Positions 18,233-31,301 of a stretch of 64,000 nt of DNA are shown one piece after another. The stretch is from Oxalobacteraceae bacterium OTU3CAMAD1 (lineage in GTDB: Bacteria; Pseudomonadota; Gammaproteobacteria; Burkholderiales; Burkholderiaceae_D), in assembly GCA_024123915.1 (NCBI GenBank), contig CP099650.1, positions 2,294,001 to 2,358,000 of the forward strand. Reading direction: 5' to 3'. The notes under the pieces were generated by a model that saw nothing but the letters and a program-made list of their open reading frames with translations, did not search any database and was not told where the DNA came from. Every line of letters starts with the position of its first letter. The first letter of the stretch is position 1. Made by a program: the position numbers and the translations under genes.

Positions 18233-18488
18233 TGCTTAATCTCGTGCTGAATATGCAATTGTGATCGTTTGGAATGTTGAGCGCGGCGCGCCACAGAAAG
18301 CGGGAAATACATGCTTATTTGCAAAAAAAAGCTGGCGCCAGCCCTGAATACGACTAAACTTCAAGTAATATTTGTTTCCCGTTGGATATATCTCAACGGG
18401 CTCCGCATGCCCCGCCCATAGCATACCCGCCCATGGCGCCGTCACCGGCGCGGTGAGCCGACGACCAGCCCCGATAGAGGATGTCTTC

Positions 18489-21400
18489 ATGACCGCAGAT
18501 CTTGATTGCCAACGCCAACTCTCCCACGCTGGCGCGCCGCTGCGGCGCAAGCTTCTGTTCGTACTGGTGGCCGCCTGCTACGGCGGCGCTGTTCAGGTCC
18601 ACGCCGCCCCTGTCAATCCGACCGTGGTGGCGGGCCAGGCCAGCTTCAATTTCCAGGGCAAGACGTATTCGATCACCAATACGCCCAACGCCATCATCAA
18701 CTGGCAGGGCTTCTCGCTTGGCGCCGACGAAGTGGCGCGCTTCATCCAGCAGAGCGCCGACAGTAAGGTCCTGAACCGCATCACCGGCCAGGACCCCAGC
18801 CGCATCCTCGGCTCGCTGCAGTCGAACGGCAAGGTGTTCCTGATTAACCCCAACGGCGTGCTGTTCGGCGCCGGCTCGCGGGTCGACGTCAACGGTCTGG
18901 TCGCGTCCAGCCTGGCGATCTCCAACGCCGATTTCCTGGCCGGTAAAAACAACTTCGCCGGCGCCGCCGACGCGGGCAAGGTCGTCAACCAGGGCACGCT
19001 GGCCACGCCCAATGGCGGGCAGATTTTCCTGATCGCGCCGGCGGTGGAAAACAGCGGCATCATCTCGTCCCCGAATGGCGACGTGGTGCTGGCGGCGGGC
19101 CACAGCGTGCAGTTGTTCGACTCACGCGATCCCAACGTGCAGGTGGTGGTGTCGTCGCCGGCCGACCAGGCGCTCAACCTGGGCAGCATCGTCGCCGAGG
19201 GCGGACGCGTCGGCGTCTACGGCGCGCTGGTCAACCAGCGCGGCACGATCAACGCCGACAGCGCCGTCATGGGCGCCAACGGCAAGATCATCCTCAAATC
19301 CAGCCGCACCACCTTGCTGGAGGCCGGCAGCAGCACCAGCGCGCGCGGCACGGCCGATGGCAACCTCAACACCGGCGGCGACATCGTGCTGCTGGGCGCG
19401 CAGGTCGGCCTGACCGGCAACGCCGTGGTGGACGCCAGCGGCGGCGCCGGCGGCGGCACGGTGCTGGTCGGCGGCGATTATCAGGGAAAAAATGCGGCGT
19501 TGCCGAACGCGCAGCAGACCTTTGTTGGCAAGGACAGCGTGATCAAGGCCGACGCCACCGGTCTGGGCGACGGCGGCAAGGTCATCGTCTGGAGCGACCG
19601 GGCGACGCGGGTGTTCGGCGCCATTTCCGCGCGCGGCGGCGCGGCCGGCGGCAACGGCGGCTTCGTCGAAACGTCCGGCCATTATCTGGATATGCAAGGC
19701 AGGGTCGACACGCGCGCGCCGCTGGGCGCGACCGGCACCTTGCTGCTGGACCCGAGCGATATCTACATCGCCAGCGACAGCGGCACCGCCACGGCCGCCG
19801 GCATGACGGCCGGCGCCACGCCGCCGAACAACAACGGCGTGTTCCTGGAAACGATCGCCGTGGCCGATTCGCTGCTGCTGACCAGTACCTTGCAGAACGC
19901 GCTAGCGACCACGGATGTCACCGTCACCACCGACAACAGCGCCGGCACCGGCAGCGGCAAGATCAGCGTGCTCAGCCCTGTTAGCTGGCTCTCCACCCAC
20001 AGCCTGACCCTGAACGCCAACGCCGGCATCGAATTGAAGGCGTCGATCGACGGCGCCAACGCGCCGCTGCATCTGAACGCGGGCGGCGCCATCGTCCAGA
20101 CCACCAGCCCCATCGACGGCCTGCGCGCGGCCAGCCTGAACGCCCTGGCCGCCGGCAATATCGTCCTGGATAACACCGGCAACACGATCACCGGCGTGAG
20201 CAGGCTGGCTTCCACCGGCGGCAGCGCGTCGTTGACGGCCGACAGCGTCAATCTCGGTCTCAGTTCGGTGGCGAGCACCGGCACCTTGTCGGTGACGGCG
20301 GCTGGCGGCGACATCACACTCGGGGAGCAGCTGACGATTGCCGGCGGCCTGAACCTGAACGCCGCGAACAATATCAGCGCGCCGAACGCCGTTACCGTCG
20401 GCGGCATCTTCACGCTCGGTGGCGGCAGTTGGTCGCAGACCGGCGCCTTGCCCCACTTTTCAGCGGCCGATTTCCGGCTGGAGGGCGGCAGCTTCGTGCG
20501 CGCGACCGCGGGCAACGGCAGCGCGGCCACGCCGTATCTGATCGACGACATCTACGGATTGCAAGGCGCCGGCGGCCTGCCGGCGTCCACATGGTTCAGC
20601 CTGAACAAGGACATCGACGCCAGCGGCACCGTCGGCTGGAACGCGGGCCAGGGCTTCGCGCCGCTCGCCAACACCGATTATCCGTATGCCGGCACGTTCA
20701 ACGGCAACGGCTACAAGATCAACGACCTGGCCATCGATCGCGCCGGCTCCAACAACGTCGGCCTGTTTGCGCTTTTGGGCGGCGGCACCATCAAAAATCT
20801 GAACCTGAGCGATGGCGCGGTGCGCGGCAACGCCAACGTCGGCGGCGTGGTCGGCAGCGCGGTCGCCGGCGCCGGCGGCATCATCGACAACGTCAAGTCG
20901 TCCGCCGGCGTCACCGGCGTGTCCAACGTGGGCGGCGTGGTGGGCGACAACGGCGCGGCGATCAGCAACGCCAGCGCCGGCGGCGTCGTCACCGGCCTGG
21001 CCGGCCCTCATGCCGCCAATATCGGCGGCCTGGCCGGGCGCAACCTGGGCAGCATCAGCGCCACGTCCGCCAGCGGCGCTGTCAATTCGACCGGCTTCGG
21101 CTATGTGGGCGGGCTGGTCGGCAGCAACGCCAACGACGGCGCCCATGTCGGCGCCATCACCACCTCCCGCGCCAGCGGCAACGTGACCTCGACCGGCGAG
21201 ATCGTCGGCGGCCTGGTGGGCGATAACAACGGCGGCGTCATCAGCATCGCCTACGCCACCGGCGACGTCCAGGGCGGACGCAACGTCGGCGGCCTTGCGG
21301 GGCGCAACAACATCCTCAACGGGACCGGCGGCACCATCGCCAACGTCTACGCCAGCGGCGACGTCAGCGGCAATCTGCTGGACGTCAACCTGAACCACGC

Positions 21401-24400
21401 CAACATGGGCGGGCTGATAGGCGAACTTTTCTCCGGCACGGTCGGCAACAGCTACAGCGGCGGCGCCGTCGACGGCCAACTGTTTTCCGGCGGCGTCAGC
21501 GCCATGGTCGGGACGTTGGGCACCGGCACCATCAGCAACGGCTACTTCAACGCCGATGCCGCCGGCAGCGCGTACGACATCGCCGGCACGGGGCTGACCG
21601 ACAAGCAGAGCCAGCAGCAGTCGAGCTACGCCGGCTTCGACTTTTCCACCGTCTGGCGCAACTATGACGGCCATACCGCGCCGCTGCTGAAAAGCTTCCT
21701 GACGTCGAAGACGATCGCCGTCAGCGGCGGCGGCAACGGCGTCACCAAGACCTACGACGGCGCGTCGGCCGCGTTCACCGGCAGCGCCACCGGCGTGGTC
21801 GCGGGCATCAACGGCACCCTCGGTTACGACGGCGCCGTCAATGTCGGCACCTACGAGGTCGGCGGCCTGTGGTCGACCCAATACGACATCACCTACACCG
21901 GCACCGGCGCGCGCCTGGTCATCCAGCCACGCACGGTCACGGCCACCGTCACCGGCACCAAGATCTATGACGGGGTCGCCTACATGGAGCAACCGGCGAC
22001 CTACACCTTCGGCAATCTGGTGGGCGGCGACACCTTGGGCGTCTCCGGGCTGGTCAGCTTCAGCGACAAGAACGCCGGCGCCGGCAAGGCGATGAGCGTG
22101 GCCAACGCCACCCTCACCAACAATGACTTCGGCAATTACGTTCTGGGCGGCGCCGTCGGCGGCAGCGGCAGCATCACCAGGGCGTCGCTGGCGCTGTCGG
22201 GCTTGAGCGCCGTGTCGCGCCAGTACGACGGCACCACCGTGGCCCAGCTCGGCGGCAGCGCGTCGGTGGCCGGTTTCAATGGCGACGACGTGGCGCTGGC
22301 CGGCATGGTCGGCGGGACCGCGACCTTCAGCAACAAGAACGTCGGCACCGGCAAGCTGGTCACGGTCGCCACCGGCGGCCTGAGCTTGACCGGGGCCGAC
22401 GCCGCCAACTATGTGCTGGCCTCGCCGTCGGATTTGAGCGCCGACATCACGCCGGCCACGCTGACCGTGACCGGCCTGACGGCCAACCACCGGATCTACA
22501 ACCTCGACTACGACAGCGCGACGGCCACCTATGGCCGCTTGGCCAGCTTGAGCAACGGCACGCTGGGCGGCGTCATCGGCAACGACAAGGTCGCCATCGG
22601 CGGCGCCAGCGCCAGCTTCGCCGACAAGAACGTCGGCACGGCCAAGAGCGTGACCGTCCGCGGCATCGCCTTGAGCGGCGCCGACAGCGGCAACTATGTC
22701 GTGGGCAATCTGCCGACCGGGCTGACGGCCGATATCACGCCGGCCGCGCTGACGGTGTCGCTGGCGGCGCGCGACTACAACAACAGCGCCGCCGCCACGC
22801 TGACCGGGGCAACATTGACCGGGGTGCTGAGCACCGCCGGCGGATCGGCCGACGCCGTCTCGCTGGCGGCCAACGGCGCCACCGCGACCTACGCCGACAA
22901 GAACGCCGGCGTCGACAAGGTGGTCACCTTGGGCGGCGGTGCCGGCTTGTCCGGCGCCGACGCCGGCAACTACACCCTGGCGGCCGCCAAGGGCACGATC
23001 ACGCCCCGCGCGCTGGCGACCTGGACGGCGACCGGCGGCGGCTTGTGGAGCGACGCCGCCAACTGGCAGGACGGCGTGGCGCCGTCGGCCGCCAACGTGC
23101 TGGCGGCGGTGCTCAACAACGCCGGCGGCATCGTCACCTACGACAGCGGCGCCGGCGCCACCACGCTGACGTCGCTGCGCGCGAACGGGCAGGGCGTGAG
23201 CCTGACCGGCGGCGCGCTGACCCTGACCGGCACCGGCGCCGACGCCTCCTACGCCAACGGCGGCGGCCTGATGCTGGGCGGCGGCGCGCTGGCGGTCAAC
23301 GGCCATATGCAGATCAGCAACCTGGTGTTGAGCGGCGGCGTGCTGTCGGGCACCGGCGCCGCCACCCAACTGGACATCGCCGCGCTGGCGCAGAGCGGCG
23401 GGGCCATCGATATCGACGGCACGCTCACTGTGGGCAACGGCGGCGATATCGCCATCGGCAACGCGCGCGCCAAGGCTGGCATCACGCTCAACGCCGCGCA
23501 GGGCGGGATCACCCAGACCGGCGCGCTGGTGACCGATAGCCTGCACGCCTTCGCGGCCAACGGCATCGCCTTGACCGACGCCGGCAACCAGGTTGGCGCA
23601 TTCGAGGCGATCGTCAACGGCGCCGGCAATATCGCGCTCCACAACACCGTGTCCGGCGACGGGCTGGCGCTGGGCGCCATGAGCACCAGCGGCAACATCA
23701 TCATCGACAACGCCGGCGGCATCCACACCACCGGCGACATCGCCGGCGCCGGCGGCCTGGTGTCGATCACCGCGCACAGCCCGATCACGGTCGATAACGA
23801 GATCAGTGCGGCGACCATCCTGCTCGACGCCAGCAGCGATATCATATTGTCCAGGCATTCGGAGTTGAACGCCGGCGCGGCGATCGGCCTGACCGCCGGC
23901 CGCAACATCCAGTTGGGCGGCAAGTTGAGGGTTCCGTCGAGCGGCCGCATCGCCGCCACCGCCGCCACCGGCAATATCACGTCGCTGCCCGGCACCACCT
24001 TCAACAGCGGTGGCGGACCGGTGACCTTGACCACCTTGCAAGGCTCGATCGACGTGCGTTCCAGCACATTCATCGGCCAGACCACGGCCACGCTGAACGA
24101 CGGCGCCGCCGACGCGGCCGCCAAAGCTGCCGCCGATGCCGCCGCCAAGGCTGCAGCCGACGCGGCAGCCAAAGCCGCCGCTGAAGCCGCCGCCAAAGCG
24201 GCAGCAGACGCCGCCGCCAAGGCCGCGGCTGAAGCGGCCGCAGATGCCGCCGCCAAGGCCGCCGCCGAAGCCGCAGCCAAAGCCGCCGCCGAAGCCGCCG
24301 CCCAGGCTGCGGCCGACGCGGCAGCCAAAGCAGCGGCCGAAGCGGCCGCTAAAGCGGCCGCCGATGCCGCCGCCCAGGCCGCAGCCGACGCGGCAGCCAA

Positions 24401-24698
24401 AGCAGCGGCGGACGCCGCCGCCAAGGCCGCCGCCGAAGCCGCCGCCGTGGTGGTGGCGACGCAGGGACGTCCAAGCGAACCGGTAGGGCAGGCCCTCAAC
24501 GCCACGGTCAATGTGATCAATTCCGCCACGGCGACCGCCTCCCAGCTCGGCGTGGCCGGGCGGAGCGAGGCCAAACCGCCGGAAGCCCAGAACGGCGGCA
24601 CCGCGCCCGACAAGGAGAAGGCGCTTGCCGCCGGTGACGGCGGCACCGCAACAGCCGGCGAGAAGATAGGCGTGGCAAAGAAAACATATTGCAATTAG
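18489..24698 (+). CDS. Giant TpsA-family exoprotein with GLUG/YDG repeats and Ala-rich stalk
   Basis: A 2069-residue two-partner-secretion adhesin. A long signal peptide (to ~residue 39) is followed by the TPS/haemagglutination-activity domain with [20 protein letters not shown] and the hallmark [11 protein letters not shown] near residue 118. The body is beta-helical; GLUG-type repeats (GGLVG/GGLAG) span about 775-1025 and YDG/MBG-type repeats about 1080-1510. Residues ~1874-1990 consist of an (D/E)AAAKAAA repeat, a long predicted rigid helix. The last residues are KKTYCN, shared with the second TpsA. The ATG at 18489 gives the signal peptide. The cognate transporter is next. It probably mediates attachment or aggregation. 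Confidence 0.92.
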   Translation: MTADLDCQRQLSHAGAPLRRKLLFVLVAACYGGAVQVHAAPVNPTVVAGQASFNFQGKTYSITNTPNAIINWQGFSLGADEVARFIQQSADSKVLNRITGQDPSRILGSLQSNGKVFLINPNGVLFGAGSRVDVNGLVASSLAISNADFLAGKNNFAGAADAGKVVNQGTLATPNGGQIFLIAPAVENSGIISSPNGDVVLAAGHSVQLFDSRDPNVQVVVSSPADQALNLGSIVAEGGRVGVYGALVNQRGTINADSAVMGANGKIILKSSRTTLLEAGSSTSARGTADGNLNTGGDIVLLGAQVGLTGNAVVDASGGAGGGTVLVGGDYQGKNAALPNAQQTFVGKDSVIKADATGLGDGGKVIVWSDRATRVFGAISARGGAAGGNGGFVETSGHYLDMQGRVDTRAPLGATGTLLLDPSDIYIASDSGTATAAGMTAGATPPNNNGVFLETIAVADSLLLTSTLQNALATTDVTVTTDNSAGTGSGKISVLSPVSWLSTHSLTLNANAGIELKASIDGANAPLHLNAGGAIVQTTSPIDGLRAASLNALAAGNIVLDNTGNTITGVSRLASTGGSASLTADSVNLGLSSVASTGTLSVTAAGGDITLGEQLTIAGGLNLNAANNISAPNAVTVGGIFTLGGGSWSQTGALPHFSAADFRLEGGSFVRATAGNGSAATPYLIDDIYGLQGAGGLPASTWFSLNKDIDASGTVGWNAGQGFAPLANTDYPYAGTFNGNGYKINDLAIDRAGSNNVGLFALLGGGTIKNLNLSDGAVRGNANVGGVVGSAVAGAGGIIDNVKSSAGVTGVSNVGGVVGDNGAAISNASAGGVVTGLAGPHAANIGGLAGRNLGSISATSASGAVNSTGFGYVGGLVGSNANDGAHVGAITTSRASGNVTSTGEIVGGLVGDNNGGVISIAYATGDVQGGRNVGGLAGRNNILNGTGGTIANVYASGDVSGNLLDVNLNHANMGGLIGELFSGTVGNSYSGGAVDGQLFSGGVSAMVGTLGTGTISNGYFNADAAGSAYDIAGTGLTDKQSQQQSSYAGFDFSTVWRNYDGHTAPLLKSFLTSKTIAVSGGGNGVTKTYDGASAAFTGSATGVVAGINGTLGYDGAVNVGTYEVGGLWSTQYDITYTGTGARLVIQPRTVTATVTGTKIYDGVAYMEQPATYTFGNLVGGDTLGVSGLVSFSDKNAGAGKAMSVANATLTNNDFGNYVLGGAVGGSGSITRASLALSGLSAVSRQYDGTTVAQLGGSASVAGFNGDDVALAGMVGGTATFSNKNVGTGKLVTVATGGLSLTGADAANYVLASPSDLSADITPATLTVTGLTANHRIYNLDYDSATATYGRLASLSNGTLGGVIGNDKVAIGGASASFADKNVGTAKSVTVRGIALSGADSGNYVVGNLPTGLTADITPAALTVSLAARDYNNSAAATLTGATLTGVLSTAGGSADAVSLAANGATATYADKNAGVDKVVTLGGGAGLSGADAGNYTLAAAKGTITPRALATWTATGGGLWSDAANWQDGVAPSAANVLAAVLNNAGGIVTYDSGAGATTLTSLRANGQGVSLTGGALTLTGTGADASYANGGGLMLGGGALAVNGHMQISNLVLSGGVLSGTGAATQLDIAALAQSGGAIDIDGTLTVGNGGDIAIGNARAKAGITLNAAQGGITQTGALVTDSLHAFAANGIALTDAGNQVGAFEAIVNGAGNIALHNTVSGDGLALGAMSTSGNIIIDNAGGIHTTGDIAGAGGLVSITAHSPITVDNEISAATILLDASSDIILSRHSELNAGAAIGLTAGRNIQLGGKLRVPSSGRIAATAATGNITSLPGTTFNSGGGPVTLTTLQGSIDVRSSTFIGQTTATLNDGAADAAAKAAADAAAKAAADAAAKAAAEAAAKAAADAAAKAAAEAAADAAAKAAAEAAAKAAAEAAAQAAADAAAKAAAEAAAKAAADAAAQAAADAAAKAAADAAAKAAAEAAAVVVATQGRPSEPVGQALNATVNVINSATATASQLGVAGRSEAKPPEAQNGGTAPDKEKALAAGDGGTATAGEKIGVAKKTYCN
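24103..24447 (+). repeat. Ala-rich (D/E)AAAKAAA coding repeat
   Basis: About 115 codons of an imperfect GCCGCC(G/A)A(A/G)-type tandem repeat inside the first exoprotein gene. They encode alternating DAAAKAAA, EAAAKAAA and EAAAQAAA units. This composition forms extended, salt-bridged alpha-helices and is likely the surface stalk just before the C-terminus. Confidence 0.9.
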
Positions 24699-24865
24699 GT
24701 CGGCCCGAAATCCAACACCCGTGACGGTGATTTAACAGTTGATACTTGCAATCGGGCATCATTCTTATGCTGAACATGTTAACATCGGAGTGTGACTGAA
24801 TCAGGAAGTGTCGAACAATTAACATTTCCCGCAACTGACAGCGACAAAAATTCGAAGAGCCGACA

Positions 24866-26461
24866 ATGACCGATAGTTTCCCCCGCCTGCTAGCGAGCGC
24901 CATCCTTGCCTTGACCGTGTCAACGGCCTGGGCGGGGGAGCCCGCGAGCGACAGCGCCGCGATTCGTTTCGATATTTCCCGTTTCGATGTCCAGGGCAAT
25001 ACGCTGCTGCCACAGGGACGGATCGAACAGTTGCTGGCGCCGTTCACGGGGAAAACGCGCGACTTCGGCGATATCCAGCGCGCGCTCGAGGCGCTGGAGG
25101 GGGCCTACCACGCGCAGGGCTACAACGTCGTCACCGTTCAACTGCCCGAGCAGGAACTGAACCGTGGCGTGGTGCTGCTGCGCGTGGTGGAAACCAAAGT
25201 CGGCCGCGTCAGCGTCAAGAACAATCAGTACTTCGACGAAGCCAACATCCGCCGCGCCTTGCCCGCGCTGCAGGAAGGCCGCACGCCGAACCTGAAGGCC
25301 GTGTCGGCCAACCTCAAGCAAGGCAACGAGAATCCGTCCAAGCAGGTCACGCTCAAGCTGCAGGGCGGCGAAAAGGACGATGAAGTCGACGCCGTGCTGG
25401 AGGTCAAGGACCAGCGCGTCTGGAAGGCGATGGCCAACGCCGACAACACCGGCACCGAGCAGACCGGCAAGACCCACCTGGGCTTCATCCTGCAAAACGC
25501 CAACCTGTTCGGCCTCGACCACGTGGCCTCGCTGCAGTACACCACCTCGGCCGAGGAACCGGGCCGGGTCAAGGTCTACGGCGCCGGCTACCATATCCCG
25601 CTGTACGCGCTGGGCGACTCGCTGGACTTTTTCGCCAGCTATTCCAACGTCGATTCCGGCACCGTGTCGGCCGGCCTGTTCAACCTGGCCGTCAGCGGCC
25701 GGGGCGCCGTCTACGGCGCGCGCTACAACCAGTCGCTGGCCAAGCGCGGCGAATACGACTCCCACCTGACCTACGGCGTCGACGTCAAGGCGTTCAAGAA
25801 CAACGTCGAATTGGTGGGCCAGCAGTTGGGCAACCTCGGCAACGACGTCACCGTGCATCCGCTCAGTATCGCCTACACCGGCAGCCTGCCGCTGAAATCG
25901 GGCGAGATCGGCGGCCAGCTCACCCTGCTGCGCAATATCTCCGGCGGCTCCAAGGGCGGCCAGGGCGACTTCACGCTGGCGCGCAGCGGCGCCAGGGCCG
26001 ACTACACCGTGCTGCGCCTGGGCGGCAGCGTGACGCAGGCGCTGGCCAACGACTGGCAACTGCGCGCCATCGCCAACGGCCAATACACGCGCGACGCGCT
26101 GATCCCGGGCGAGCAGTTCGGCGCCGGCGGCGCCACCTCGGTGCGCGGCTTCACCGAACGCGAAATCTCCAACGACAGCGGCGTCGCCGTCAACCTGGAG
26201 GCTTACACGCCCAACCTGTGCGGCCGCCAGGCCTGGAACTGCCGCCTGCTCGGCTTCTTCGACAACGCCTACATCAAGCGCAACCATGCGCTGCCGGGCG
26301 AACTGGAAAGCACCTCCATCGGCAGCGCCGGCGTGGGCCTGCGCCTGCTGCTGTCGACCTACGTCAACCTGCAACTCGACTATGGTCACGTGCTGCGCGC
26401 CGGCGCCACCGGCCGCGCCGACGCCAACCGCCTGCACCTGCGTTTGGGTTTGGCTTACTGA
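24866..26461 (+). CDS. ShlB/FhaC/HecB-type TpsB outer-membrane transporter
   Basis: A 531-residue Omp85-superfamily transporter. A signal peptide (cleavage after TVSTAWA, ~residue 23) precedes two POTRA domains (about 32-180, starting FDISRFDVQGNTLLPQGRIE) and a C-terminal 16-strand barrel that ends in the aromatic-terminated LHLRLGLAY. The loop-6 motif SVRGFTERE near residue 424 is the conserved VRGF/Y lid of the family. A Cys pair lies in NLCGRQAWNCR near 450. It would export both neighbouring TpsA proteins, since it sits between them. The second tpsA begins 18 bases downstream. Confidence 0.95.
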   Translation: MTDSFPRLLASAILALTVSTAWAGEPASDSAAIRFDISRFDVQGNTLLPQGRIEQLLAPFTGKTRDFGDIQRALEALEGAYHAQGYNVVTVQLPEQELNRGVVLLRVVETKVGRVSVKNNQYFDEANIRRALPALQEGRTPNLKAVSANLKQGNENPSKQVTLKLQGGEKDDEVDAVLEVKDQRVWKAMANADNTGTEQTGKTHLGFILQNANLFGLDHVASLQYTTSAEEPGRVKVYGAGYHIPLYALGDSLDFFASYSNVDSGTVSAGLFNLAVSGRGAVYGARYNQSLAKRGEYDSHLTYGVDVKAFKNNVELVGQQLGNLGNDVTVHPLSIAYTGSLPLKSGEIGGQLTLLRNISGGSKGGQGDFTLARSGARADYTVLRLGGSVTQALANDWQLRAIANGQYTRDALIPGEQFGAGGATSVRGFTEREISNDSGVAVNLEAYTPNLCGRQAWNCRLLGFFDNAYIKRNHALPGELESTSIGSAGVGLRLLLSTYVNLQLDYGHVLRAGATGRADANRLHLRLGLAY

Positions 26462-26479
26462 ACACCTGAAAAGACCGCT

Positions 26480-30373
<3,894 letters not shown>

Positions 30374-31241
30374 GCATGTTGCAACCAAGAGCCTGCTCCA
30401 GGGTCTGATGCTGCTGGTGCTCTGCGGCGTGGTCAGCGCCGGTTGGGCGGCACAGGTGGCCGGCACCATCACCCAGCTCAGCGGCCCCTTGCTCGCCAAG
30501 AAGGCCGATGGCGCGGTGCGCGTGCTGTCGCTGCGCTCGGAAGTGGAGAGCGGCGACACCTTGATGACGGAAAGGAACACCTACGCGCTGGTCAAGTTCG
30601 TCGACAACAGCGAGATCACGCTCAAGCCGGGGACCACGTTCAAGGTCGAGAACTTCGCCTTCGACGCCGGCAAGCCCGACGGCGACCAAGCCTCGTTCAG
30701 CCTGGTCAAAGGGGGACTGCGCTCGGTCACGGGCCTGCTGGGCAAGCGCAACAAGGAAAAATTCTCGATGAAGACGCCGAGCGCCACCATCGGCATACGC
30801 GGCACCACGTTCATCGCCGACCTGGTCGAGCCGTCGGCCGAAGACGCCGCCGAAGCGGTGGCCGCGCGCGAGGCGTATTTGATGGCCAGCACGGCGTCGC
30901 TGGACGCGCTGGCGGCGCCGCTGAAGCCGCTGATGCTGGCGCAGGGGCCGACGTCGCCGCCACGATCGAGCACCGCGATGCCGCCGGGCTTGTATGTCAG
31001 TGTTCTCGACGGCATGATCAATGTGAGCAACACCGGCGGTGCGCTGAACTTCAGCGCCGGCCAGTTCGGCTACACGCGCAGCAACATGGTGCCGCCGGTG
31101 GTGGTGCCGAGCAACCCGGGGCTGAAGTTCGCCCCACCGCCCACCTTCACCAGCAGCACGACGACATCGGGCCCGGGCGGGAGCGCCCCCAAAGCGGCGG
31201 CGGTTGACTGCGAAGTCCGCTGATTCAGCGCCAAAAAACGC

Positions 31242-31272
31242 TTGACCTTCCAATCGTGGGATACTTGAAGCT
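31242..31272 (+). promoter_or_regulatory. CueR-type promoter of copA
   Basis: TTGACC (31242-31247), a 19-base spacer and GAAGCT (31267-31272, keeping the A and T of the -10 consensus) form the over-long spacer of MerR-family promoters. The spacer holds CCTTCCAATCGTGGGA, the same 16 bases found (in the opposite sense) in the copZ promoter. CueR is encoded two genes downstream, giving copper-responsive autoregulation. Confidence 0.78.
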
Positions 31273-31301
31273 ATCGGCATTCGCTGTTACTTCGAGTTCC
31301 C

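Noticed and set aside
20460..24041. Reverse-strand open frame of 1193 codons
   Set aside because: Shadow of the Gly/Ala-rich first TpsA gene; no start signal and no domain.
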